A stretch of DNA of 64,000 nucleotides from an uncultured Collinsella sp. (lineage in GTDB: Bacteria > Actinomycetota > Coriobacteriia > Coriobacteriales > Coriobacteriaceae), in the NCBI GenBank assembly GCA_900541235.1, contig UQIW01000001.1, positions 62,001 through 126,000 of the forward strand, given 5' to 3'. The notes below the pieces were generated by a model. That model made no database searches and was not told the DNA's origin. It was given only the letters and a program-made list of their open reading frames with translations. This document shows positions 1 through 7,155 of this stretch, piece by piece; position 1 is the stretch's first letter, and every line of letters begins with the position of its first letter. The position numbers were made by a program, and so were the translations under genes.

Positions 1-1956
1 CTTGTTGATACGGTCGCTCACGTCGGCGCGGCTGTATACCTGGCCGCGGCGGCTGTGAATCGAGACGATGTCGCCGTTCTTGATGCCGCGCGCCTGGGCG
101 TCCGCGGGATTCATGCGGACAAAGCCGGGCTCGTCGGCAAGCAGCGCCAGCGTCTTGCAGTTGCCGGTCATCGAGCGGCAGCTGTAGTGGCCGACCTCGC
201 GGACGGTGCACAGGATGAGCGGGTACTCATCGTCGGGAAGCTCGGAGGGCGCCTCCCAGTCGTGCGCCATCAGGTTGGCGCGGCCGTCCTTGGTGGTGAA
301 CTTGCCACCAGCGAACATGTCGGGCGTACCGTGGTCGTTGACATCGGTGCTCTTGACGGGCCACTGGGCGTAGCCGCCCTCGGGAGCCATCTTCTCGTAG
401 GTCGCGCCCACAAAGTTGGGGCACAGGCTAATGCACTCGTTCCAGATCTGCTCGGTGTTGTCGTAGTGCATGGGATAGCCCATACGCGTGGACAGGTCCG
501 CGAAGATCTCCCAGTCGTGACGGCACTCGCCCTTGGGCGGAACGGCCGCGTCAAAGTGCTGGAAGCTACGGTCGGATGCAGTAAAGACACCCTCGTGCTC
601 GCCCCAAGAGGTGGCAGGCAGGATGACGTCGGCGAGCATGGTCGTCTGCGTCATAAAGATGTCCTGGCAAATGAACAGATCCAGCTCGGAGAGCGTCTTG
701 CGCATACCGGCCGAATCGGGCTCGGTCTGCACCGGGTCCTCGCCGTAGTTGTAGAAGCAGTGCACCTTGCCCTCGTCGACCAGGTGGCCCAGGTCGGTGA
801 GCTTGTAACCCTCCTCGAGCGGGAGCTTTTCCTCGGGCACGCCCCAAGCCTTGGCAAACTTGGCACGCACTGCCGGGTCAGTGACCTTTTGGTAGCCAGG
901 GTACAGGTTGGGCAGCATGCCCATATCGCAGGAGCCCTGGACGTTATTCTGGCCACGCACGGGCGCGAGGCCGGAATTGGGTTTGCCGATCTGGCCGGCA
1001 ACGCAGGCGATGGAGGCGATGGTGTGCACCGTCTTCAGGTTCTGCTTCTGCTGGCATACGCCCATGCCCCAACCAATGATGGCAGAAGGCTTCGCCGTGG
1101 CGTACATCTCGGCAGCTTGGTGGATCAACGCGGGCTCGACACCCGTGATGTCCTGTACGGATTCGGGAGTGTAATTCTTGATGGTCTCCCACCACTCGTC
1201 AAAGCCGTTCGTGTGCTCGGCGACGAATTCCTTGTCGTAGAGGCCATCGTTGACCAAGCAGTTGGCAAAGGCGTTGAGGAACGCGACGTTGCAACCGTTC
1301 TTGATCGGAAGGTAGAGATCGGCGATACGCGCGGTTTCGATATGGCGCGGGTCGGCGACGATGATCTTGCAACCCTTTTCTTTGGCTCGCACGATACGCC
1401 TTGCGACGATGGGGTGCGAATCGGCAGGGTTATAGCCGAAGAGGAAAATGCAGCCCGCATCCTCCATACCGGGGATGGAGCATGACATGCAACCTGAACC
1501 AACCGTGTCCATCAGACCGAGGACAGTAGGGCCGTGTCAAGTACGGGCGCAGTTGTCCACGCTGTGGGTGCCGATGCACGCACGCGTAAACTTCTGCATG
1601 ACGTAGTTCGCCTCATTGCCGCCGCCTCGCGAAGAGCCGGTGGTCATGACAGCGTTAGGACCATATTCGTCAATTATGGCCTGCATCTTAGATGCGGTGA
1701 AATCCAGTGCCTCGTCCCAGCTTACGCGCTCAAGATCCGCGCCCTTAGTGCGGCGGATCATCGGGTGCAGTACGCGAGGAGTCAAGATCTTGGTGTCGTT
1801 GATGAAGTCGTAGCCGCTCATGCCCTTAAGGCACAGCTCGCTCTGATTGGTGATGCCGTTGAGCGGTTCGGTACCCACGACCTGGCCGTTTTGGACCAAG
1901 AGGTTAAACTGGCAACCGGCGCCGCAGTACGGGCAAATCACTTTATGCTTCTCCAT
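1..1956 (-). CDS. fdhF: Formate dehydrogenase H-type alpha subunit, selenoprotein (3' end outside window)
   Basis: Molybdopterin oxidoreductase that oxidises formate to CO2 at a bis-MGD/selenocysteine site. Residues C8, C11, C15 and C42 bind the N-terminal [4Fe-4S] cluster, followed by K44, the same numbering as E. coli FdhF. The frame meets TGA at 1539-1537 after VDNCART and continues with HGP, so this codon is read as Sec140, again the E. coli position. After it come SCSIPGMED, GWGMGVCQQ, RGQNNVQGSCDMG and the start of the C-terminal MGD-binding domain. About 652 codons are visible; the C-terminus lies left of base 1. ATG 1956 is preceded by AAGGAGG; an upstream extension to 2007 lacks a site. 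It follows the ferredoxin gene at 2031-2549 in the same direction. Automated callers would split it at the UGA into 1537-1956 and a headless remainder. Very confident. Confidence 0.95.
1507..1539 (-). promoter_or_regulatory. UGA Sec codon and bacterial SECIS hairpin of fdhF
   Basis: The UGA is at 1539-1537. Starting 12 nt downstream, bases 1524-1507 fold as GUCC-UC-[GGUCU]-GA-U-GGAC, a short hairpin with a bulged U and a GGUC-containing apical loop. The loop begins 18 nt after the UGA, the same spacing as in E. coli fdhF, where SelB recognises GGUC. In E. coli the bulged U is on the 5' side; here it is on the 3' side of the stem. Confidence 0.8.
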
Positions 1957-2030
1957 GACACCCTCCTTCCTTTCTCTGCTACCGAATACTCGGTACTTAT
2001 TTGACAATCATTGGGCCTGTCGCCCGACGC

Positions 2031-2549
2031 TTACGCCTCGTTTTCGATGGTGGCGCGGGCACGCTCGGCAGTCAGCTCCGCCAAACGTTCCTCGTCTACC
2101 AGGGTGAGGCCCTTGGTCGGGCACGCCTCGGCACACGCCGGACCGCCGGGACGGTCCACGCACAGGTCGCACTTGAGCACGAAGCTCTTAGTCTGCGAAC
2201 CCACTCGCACGTCACCCATCAAGACGGGGACCTGCGTGGTCGCCACGCTCACGGCGCCAAAGGGGCATGCCATGACGCAGCTCTTGCAGCCGATGCAGTT
2301 GTCCTCGTTGACGCCGATGCGATGGTTCTTTGGATCAAAGAACAAGGCGCCCGTGGGGCAGGCCTTGGCGCACGGAGCGTCCTCGCAGTGGTGACATGCC
2401 ACCGGCGCGGAAATCTCGTAGGTGCGCGTTACGCGCAAGCGAGGTGCGGCGATGTTGCCGGGAATATCGTGTGCCTCGATGCACGCCGCCATACAGGTTT
2501 GGCACCCAATGCAGCGTGAAGAATCAGCCACGACTCGTTTATTGCCCAT
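2031..2549 (-). CDS. Four-cluster ferredoxin-like electron-transfer subunit (HydN/HycB type)
   Basis: A 172-residue soluble protein with four ferredoxin cysteine clusters: CIGCQTCMAAC near residue 13, CHHCEDAPCAKACP near 52, CIGCKSCVMACP near 82 and CDLCVDRPGGPACAEACP near 118. This layout is that of the small iron-sulfur subunits (HydN, HycB, FdnH-like) that carry electrons from FdhF-type formate dehydrogenases to hydrogenase or ferredoxin. It has no C-terminal membrane helix, so it is not a membrane-anchored FdnH. ATG 2549 is preceded by AGGAGGG. It is the first gene of the operon, 74 bp upstream of fdhF. The physiological acceptor cannot be told from this window because the downstream genes are cut off. 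Confidence 0.9.
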   Translation of the reverse strand: MGNKRVVADSSRCIGCQTCMAACIEAHDIPGNIAAPRLRVTRTYEISAPVACHHCEDAPCAKACPTGALFFDPKNHRIGVNEDNCIGCKSCVMACPFGAVSVATTQVPVLMGDVRVGSQTKSFVLKCDLCVDRPGGPACAEACPTKGLTLVDEERLAELTAERARATIENEA

Positions 2550-2862
2550 GTTGTTCACTCCCTCCTGAATCCCATGCCGGAGAGACCCTGCCGACGTTGC
2601 CCCGGACCGCCCGTGGTCCGGCATCGGCGTATCGAGTGCATGCGGCGAAACAGGCACTTCGATAGAATTCCTCCAACGATATACAGGTTAAATATACGCA
2701 GTTGCAGGGGGCAAACTTGAGCATAGGCCCTGCAATACGGGTGTATTGCAGGGGTTTTGGCAGGTTGGAATTATTCTCTAGAAGCTATAAAGGTGAGTGT
2801 ATTACATGCGTACGCCTCAGAGATTTTTACGCGCTCTCATTTTAGATGTACTACGCTTGTAT
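2550..2862. promoter_or_regulatory. Upstream region of the formate dehydrogenase operon
   Basis: No gene is seen here. A perfect inverted repeat CCCTGCAATAC/GTATTGCAGGG lies at 2728-2753 with a 4-base loop, and a further TTGCAGGGG is at 2702-2710, making three copies of the TGCAGGG motif. They sit about 150-200 bp upstream of the ferredoxin ATG. They may be an operator, or the inverted repeat followed by GTTTT may be a terminator for a plus-strand transcript. Confidence 0.4.
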
Positions 2863-2920
2863 TCAAGTTAATGGTTATTTACTTGAGCGAAATAAAGTAA
2901 TCGTTATAAGATGCTCAAGT
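2863..2920 (+). promoter_or_regulatory. TCAAGT/ACTTGA half-sites before the toxin-antitoxin pair
   Basis: TCAAGT at 2863-2868 and its complement ACTTGA at 2881-2886 form an inverted pair, and TCAAGT recurs at 2915-2920. The surrounding 60 bp is AT-rich and directly upstream of the antitoxin start at 2977. RelB-type antitoxins usually repress their own promoter, so this is a candidate operator. Confidence 0.35.
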
Positions 2921-2976
2921 ATCGGCACATGCCGCATTTGACCGACTATATTGCACGCTCATTAAGGGGGCCAGTG

Positions 2977-3300
2977 ATGTCATCGACTCAAAAACGAGCC
3001 ATCCTGCAGGTGCGCATTCGCGAGGAAGACAAGCAGCATGCCGAACATCTCTACGACGCCATGGGCACATCGCTCGCCGAGGCCGTCCGTCTATTTGTCG
3101 CGCAGAGCATTTTGATGCGCAAGCTCCCCTTTCAGCCGGTCGCCGTGCGCTCAAAGGACGGCACCGCCGCCTATGGATCGCTCAAAGCATACGGTGACCC
3201 CAATCGCCGCTCCGAGGAGCGCAATGCCTGGATTGAGTACCTCGCTACAGAAAGCGACGATTCGATTTTGGGTCCCGAGGAAGTAGATATCCATGAGTAG
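2977..3300 (+). CDS. RelB/DinJ-family antitoxin
   Basis: A 107-residue protein whose N-terminal part (KRAILQVRIREEDKQHAEHL, then LYDAMGTSLAEAVRLFVAQS) has the ribbon-helix-helix pattern of RelB/DinJ antitoxins: a beta strand followed by two helices, with the LxEAVRLF signature. The acidic C-terminus would wrap the toxin. ATG 2977 follows AAGGGGG; the longer reading from 2911 has no ribosome site. Its stop overlaps the start of the PIN-domain gene by 8 bp, so the two are translationally coupled as expected for a toxin-antitoxin pair. RelB-type antitoxins more often pair with RelE; pairing with a PIN protein is less common but known for mixed modules. Confidence 0.85.
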   Translation: MSSTQKRAILQVRIREEDKQHAEHLYDAMGTSLAEAVRLFVAQSILMRKLPFQPVAVRSKDGTAAYGSLKAYGDPNRRSEERNAWIEYLATESDDSILGPEEVDIHE

Positions 3301-3790
3301 CACCATCATCGACGAGACCGTCATCCTACGCTACCTGCTTGACGACGACGAAGTCCTGTCACCGCTCGCCGCCAAGGTCATCGCCACGCGCACCGCTCGT
3401 GTCTATCCCGAAATCATCACGCGAGTCGTGGTCACGCTGCGCGACGTCTATAAGGTTCCCCGCGTTGAGATTGCTGCGGCCATGAAAAGGCTGCTCGATG
3501 ACGTCATGGTCGACGAGCCCACCGTTGTCGCCCTTGCCGTCAAACTTTTTGGCAAGACCCATATGGACTTTACCGACTGCCTCCTCGCAGCCCGAACCGC
3601 CATCTACAACGATGATGTCGTGAGCTTTGGTAAGCCCATCATCCAAGGCATGATCGATTACCGCCGCAAGCGCCAAACCGCTGCCGACGCCCGCGACCGC
3701 GCCGCCGAAGCCCGCAGCCAGAGCACCGACGCCCGCAGTCATAGCACCGACGCCACCATCGACAAGCTCCGCCACCAATCCCGCCACTAA
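3293..3790 (+). CDS. PIN-domain toxin-like protein
   Basis: A 165-residue protein with a PIN-domain arrangement: IIDETVILRYLL at the N-terminus (first Asp), YPEIITRVV (acidic residue near 41), HMDFTDCLLAA (third acidic site) and VVSFGKPI, where active PIN toxins usually have SFDK or SFDR. The fourth acidic residue is thus replaced by Gly. PIN toxins are Mg-dependent RNases that cut tRNA, rRNA or mRNA. The last 40 residues are a low-complexity tail (ARDRAAEARSQSTDARSHS). It overlaps the antitoxin gene by 8 bp. Whether it is still catalytic is uncertain. Confidence 0.8.
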   Translation: MSSTIIDETVILRYLLDDDEVLSPLAAKVIATRTARVYPEIITRVVVTLRDVYKVPRVEIAAAMKRLLDDVMVDEPTVVALAVKLFGKTHMDFTDCLLAARTAIYNDDVVSFGKPIIQGMIDYRRKRQTAADARDRAAEARSQSTDARSHSTDATIDKLRHQSRH

Positions 3791-3804
3791 CCCCATCCCC
3801 TCCT

Positions 3805-3873
3805 AAGTTGCGGTGAAATAGTTCCTGGATTTAGGCTTATTCGAGCTTTTCAGGAACTATTTCACCGCAACTT
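3805..3873. repeat. TTGCGGTG-family palindromic repeat, copy 1
   Basis: A 69-bp element with arms of 23 bp. The outer arm is AAGTTGCGGTGAAATA and the inner arm GTTCCTG, mirrored after a 23-base centre. It starts 14 bp after the PIN gene stop and precedes the AbiEi-like gene. The same outer arms recur at 5117, 43027 and 43969, with a single arm at 22326. Confidence 0.85.
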
Positions 3874-3883
3874 TCTGTAAGGG

Positions 3884-3918
3884 TGTTGATTAGTGCCGCC
3901 GAGGGACACTAATCAACC
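3884..3918. repeat. Perfect 11-bp inverted repeat
   Basis: GTTGATTAGTG at 3884-3894 is mirrored by CACTAATCAAC at 3908-3918. It lies 10 bp after the TTGCGGTG element. Its role is unknown; no T-tract follows on either strand. Confidence 0.6.
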
Positions 3919-4045
3919 GTTTGCCGATATGTTTGGCTCTGATTCATGACTCTGACCTGCCCCGTCAAGCTTTTGGTCAGTTCATGGCAAGGTCTGGCGG
4001 ACCAAATATGGGTTAGCGTAGTGTCATTCACTCCCCCTCAAGACC

Positions 4046-5053
4046 ATGGGGTCGAAAATGAGTCATGATAAACGCTGTTCCAAACCGCAAGTAGAGCTGT
4101 TCTTCCGGTTATTCAAGGCCCATCATGGCGGGCACCTGTTTGTGGCTACCAAAAAATGGGATGAACGCTGTGCCTACGCGCTCATGCAAAAAGAGATGAT
4201 TATTCGACTCTACAACCATGTCTACGCTGATTCCGTGTATTGGAATGACCTCGGCGTCGAAGATCGCATCTTTCAATTGGCATCCGCTATTGCGGTCGTT
4301 GAACCGGATGCCGTGTTTTGTGGAGCAACGGCGGCACTGCTCTATGGCATCGGTTCTGCATATTCGCTTCTCGACAAGGTGCAAGTGCTGCTGCCGCGTT
4401 CCACCAGACGCGATATGTACGAATTCGTTGAATACCGACGCTGGCGGCCGGGCGACGTATGGCAGCTCGGCCCGTTTACGTTAACGGATCCATATCGCAC
4501 GGTGGTCGACATCGCCCGAACGAGCGCTTTTCGATATGCACTAGGCTATGTCGACGGGTTGGCTCGTGAGTACGGTGTCGAGCGTGAAGAATTGCGTGCA
4601 TATGCACAAGCGAACTGCCGCGGACTGCATGGCATCGCGCGCGCATTTGACGTTTTTGAACATATGGATGGCAGATCGGATAACGGTGGAGAATCCGAAG
4701 CACGGGCGGCAATGATTCTGGCGGGAGTTGCCGCTCCTGAACTTCAAGTTGAAATCACTCGACCGGGAAACGCCGGCTATTATTTGGCAGATTACGGCTG
4801 GCAGATGCCAAACGGCTCTTGGATGCTGGCTGAGCTGCATGGACTAGGCAAGTTTGAGGACGATGCCCAAAATGATCCGGAACATACTGCGGCAAAAACC
4901 TATCGCGCCGCCCTCATGCGCGACGCGAACCTGCGTGCCATGGGCCACAACGTCATTCATTTCAAGCTCTCAGACACCTACGATGTCAAAGCGTTCGGAT
5001 CCATGATGCGCGGCTACGGTATACCAACCGCAAAACCCTACGCAGACTCCTGA
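4046..5053 (+). CDS. AbiEi-like regulator with DUF559/endonuclease-like C-terminus (hypothetical)
   Basis: A 335-residue protein. Residues about 20-200 resemble AbiEi-type antitoxin or regulator proteins: a winged-helix-like start, then FCGATAALLYGI, a strand-rich middle with VQVLLPRSTRRD, and PYRTVVDIAR near 150. The C-terminal third (GGESEARAAMILAGVAAPEL, then LADYGW, AELHG, LGKF) follows the spacing of DUF559/Vsr-like PD-(D/E)xK folds, with candidate acidic residues in ADYGW and AELHG. Such fusions are frequent in Actinobacteria, and their function is not established. No partner AbiEii toxin is adjacent. The start is ambiguous: ATG 4046 or ATG 4058, neither with a strong ribosome site. The gene is bracketed by two copies of the same palindromic repeat, suggesting it sits in a mobile or variable slot. 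Family assignment is by motif impression only. Confidence 0.6.
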   Translation: MGSKMSHDKRCSKPQVELFFRLFKAHHGGHLFVATKKWDERCAYALMQKEMIIRLYNHVYADSVYWNDLGVEDRIFQLASAIAVVEPDAVFCGATAALLYGIGSAYSLLDKVQVLLPRSTRRDMYEFVEYRRWRPGDVWQLGPFTLTDPYRTVVDIARTSAFRYALGYVDGLAREYGVEREELRAYAQANCRGLHGIARAFDVFEHMDGRSDNGGESEARAAMILAGVAAPELQVEITRPGNAGYYLADYGWQMPNGSWMLAELHGLGKFEDDAQNDPEHTAAKTYRAALMRDANLRAMGHNVIHFKLSDTYDVKAFGSMMRGYGIPTAKPYADS

Positions 5054-5116
5054 CCGGCTGTCCTCATCTTCTCGACAACAGAACCCATCATCGACCCAGC
5101 CCGCTCGGCCCCATCT

Positions 5117-5185
5117 AAGTTGCGGTGAAATAGTTCCTGGAGAACAGCTTTTGCGGCTAATCCAGGAACTATTTCACCGCAACTT
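5117..5185. repeat. TTGCGGTG-family palindromic repeat, copy 2
   Basis: A 69-bp palindrome with the same 23-bp arms as the copy at 3805 (AAGTTGCGGTGAAATA plus GTTCCTG) but a different centre. It lies 64 bp after the AbiEi-like gene, so the two copies enclose that single gene. Confidence 0.85.
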
Positions 5186-5205
5186 AAGAGGGGATGTGGG
5201 GCGGC

Positions 5206-5500
5206 ATCGATTCCCGTCACCCCGTACACTTACGAAAATGGCTCTGGTCCCAAAAGGAATCAGAGCCATTCATCTATCCTATGGAGCGGGCGACGGGAAG
5301 TCCAAGGGTTTGCTTCGCAAACCCTTGTTTCGCTGCGGGCCGTTGGCCCTTGCGTGCTGCGCTGGAAAATGCTCACGCATTTTCTCAGCTTCGCACCCTG
5401 CCGGGTTCGATTCCCGTCACCCGTACACTTACGAAAACGGCTCTGATTCCCAAAAGGAACCAGAGCCATTCATCTATCCTATGGAGCGGGCGACGGGAAT
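5206..5500. repeat. Direct repeat of tRNA-Gly 3' end and downstream terminator (about 95 bp, two copies)
   Basis: Copy A (about 5206-5300) and copy B (about 5406-5500) share CGATTCCCGTCACC, CGTACACTTACGAAAA, a GGCTCTG/CAGAGCC hairpin, CATTCATCTATCCTATGGAG and CGGGCGACGGGAA. Copy B runs on into the intact tRNA-Gly; copy A stops after the last ~19 nt of the tRNA. Between them (5301-5405) lie perfect hairpins at 5303-5327 (AAGGGTTTGC arms) and 5365-5384 (GAAAATGC arms), and a plus-strand T-arm-like GGGTTCGATTCCCG at 5403-5416. This looks like an attachment-site duplication left by an integrative element, but no integrase is present. Confidence 0.7.
5432..5467 (-). terminator. Terminator of the tRNA-Pro/tRNA-Gly transcript
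   Basis: On the minus strand GGCTCTGGTTCC pairs with GGAATCAGAGCC around a short loop and is followed by GTTTTCG, 15 nt past the tRNA-Gly CCA end. A second, near-identical hairpin lies in the upstream repeat copy at about 5234-5270. Confidence 0.7.
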
Positions 5501-5555
5501 CGAACCCGCGTCATCAGCTTGGAAGGCTGGGGTTCTACCATTGAACTACGCCCGC
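5482..5555 (-). tRNA. tRNA-Gly (anticodon TCC)
   Basis: A 74-nt cloverleaf with 7-bp acceptor stem GCGGGCG/CGCCCGC, anticodon loop CTTCCAA, T-arm GCGGGTTCGATTCCCGT and an encoded CCA end (5484-5482). It lies 6 bp downstream of tRNA-Pro on the same strand. Confidence 0.97.
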
Positions 5556-5561
5556 AAGATA

Positions 5562-5638
5562 TGGTCGGGACGACAGGATTTGAACCTGCGACATCCTGCT
5601 CCCAAAGCAGGCGCGCTACCAAACTGCGCCACGTCCCG
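5562..5638 (-). tRNA. tRNA-Pro (anticodon TGG)
   Basis: A 77-nt cloverleaf starting CGGGACG and ending CGTCCCG-A-CCA with encoded CCA. The anticodon loop is TTTGGGA and the T-arm is GCAGGTTCAAATCCTGT. It is the first tRNA of a two-tRNA transcript. Confidence 0.97.
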
Positions 5639-5729
5639 AAGGTGTTGAGCAGCTAAGGTCTAAACCTTGCGTGTCCCAAAGCGAAGGAAATTATAGGGGA
5701 GACTCCCCGCCTGTGCAAGCGCAGAAACC

Positions 5730-7088
5730 CTAGCTCCTCGAATGTGCGACAAACTTGCTGTGGAGCAGACCGATCACAAACGCCGCCACGGCAACCGGCG
5801 CCCACGCGGCACCGATATCCGCCAGCGGAAGAACATCAAACGGTAGCCACGCGCCCGCAAAGAACGCATCGCGGACCGAGGTGATCACACTCTGCACAGC
5901 AACCACGCCGCCGACCCACACCCACACCTGCGGATGAGCGTCGCAAAAGCCGTGCACCAGGCCCATCAGTACCAGTACGATGGCAACGGGATACAAGGCG
6001 TTGAGCATAGGCACCGAGAACATGAGGATCACGTCGAGGCCCACGTTGGAGAGCAGGCACGAAAACGCTGCGAACACAAAGGCAAGAACCGCAAAGGGAC
6101 GACGCATAGCCTCCTCGGAGGCCTCCGCTCCCCCTTCGACCACATACGTCTCGCAGAAGTAACGCGAGCAGCAGCTGATGAGGCCGATGCACACGTTCAT
6201 GCAGGCGAGGAAAAAGATCGCAAAGACCACGACCGTGCCGACAAGGCCAAAGTGCATGGAGGCAGAGCGGGCAAGGATGGCGGCGCCATTGGTGGCATCG
6301 GACATCACGGTGCTGAGCTGCGTGCCGGCAAGCGCCAGGCCGCAGTAGATGATGGCCATGAGCGCGCCGGCGATCACGCCGGAGCGCGAAATCTCGAAGG
6401 CCACGCGCTTGTCATCGGTAACGCCCAGCTCGTGGATGGTCTCGGCGATGATAATTCCAAAGGCGAGCGACGCGAGCAGGTCCATGGTCTGGTAGCCGGT
6501 CAGAAAGCCCTGCACAGCAGCACCGGCATCGTAGGGAGCCTGAGGCGCGGCAGCCGGTCCCAGCGGCGAGATCACGGCGGCACCCACGACCAGCACGATG
6601 AGCGCAATGAGCGCGGGGCCCGTAATGCGACCGAGCACGCGCGTGATGACGCCCGGACGCAGCGTGAGCGCAAACGCGACGACAAAGAAGCCAACGGCAA
6701 ACACCAGGCGCGCCGTGCCGAGTGAAACACCCTCGGGCAGCAGCGGCACCAGCATCTCGAAGGCCGTGGAGCTCGTGCGCGGAATGGCCAGGCACGGGCC
6801 GATGGCCAGATACACCGCCGCGACAAAGAACTCACCAAACTTGGGGTGCACGCGGCCGGCAAGCTCGCGCGCCGTTCCGGCAAGTGCCACGGCGATAAAA
6901 CCCATGACGGGCAGGCCGATGGCGGCAATCAGAAAGCCGAGCATGGCGACCGGCGTGGCAGAACCTGCCTGCAGTGCCAGCAGCGGCGGAATAATGAGGT
7001 TGCCGGCGCCAAAGAGCATCGAGAACAGCGCAATGCCGACGGTAACGACATGGTCGGAGCGCAAACCGCGCGGAGCGGATGAGGCCAT
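5730..7088 (-). CDS. brnQ: Branched-chain amino acid:cation symporter (LIVCS family)
   Basis: A 452-residue polytopic membrane protein with about 12 hydrophobic segments. The start GIALFSMLFGAGNLIIPP is the LIVCS/BrnQ signature (FGAGNLIFPP in E. coli), with the family-typical IAIPRTSSTAFEM-like segment (AIPRTSSTAFEML) near residue 100. It would import Leu, Ile and Val with Na+ or H+. ATG 7088 follows AAAGG at 7 bp; the alternative GTG at 7094 is less well placed. It stands alone: a terminator separates it from the desulfurase operon upstream, and the tRNAs lie downstream. No T-box or leucine-responsive leader is visible in the short 5' region. Confidence 0.93.
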   Translation of the reverse strand: MASSAPRGLRSDHVVTVGIALFSMLFGAGNLIIPPLLALQAGSATPVAMLGFLIAAIGLPVMGFIAVALAGTARELAGRVHPKFGEFFVAAVYLAIGPCLAIPRTSSTAFEMLVPLLPEGVSLGTARLVFAVGFFVVAFALTLRPGVITRVLGRITGPALIALIVLVVGAAVISPLGPAAAPQAPYDAGAAVQGFLTGYQTMDLLASLAFGIIIAETIHELGVTDDKRVAFEISRSGVIAGALMAIIYCGLALAGTQLSTVMSDATNGAAILARSASMHFGLVGTVVVFAIFFLACMNVCIGLISCCSRYFCETYVVEGGAEASEEAMRRPFAVLAFVFAAFSCLLSNVGLDVILMFSVPMLNALYPVAIVLVLMGLVHGFCDAHPQVWVWVGGVVAVQSVITSVRDAFFAGAWLPFDVLPLADIGAAWAPVAVAAFVIGLLHSKFVAHSRS

Positions 7089-7111
7089 ATGCACACCTTT
7101 CGGGTCGAAAC

Positions 7112-7141
7112 AAAAACGGGACGGGCAAAAGACCCGTCCCG
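7112..7141 (-). terminator. Rho-independent terminator of the selenium operon
   Basis: On the minus strand CGGGACGGG/CCCGTCCCG forms a 9-bp stem with loop TCTTTTG, followed by TTTTT, 15 bp past the desulfurase stop. Confidence 0.85.
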
Positions 7142-7155
7142 CAAGTATATACGCT

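Noticed and set aside
55..1485. 476-codon open frame on the plus strand
   Set aside because: Shadow of fdhF on the opposite strand; the minus strand encodes clear FdhF motifs over the whole span.
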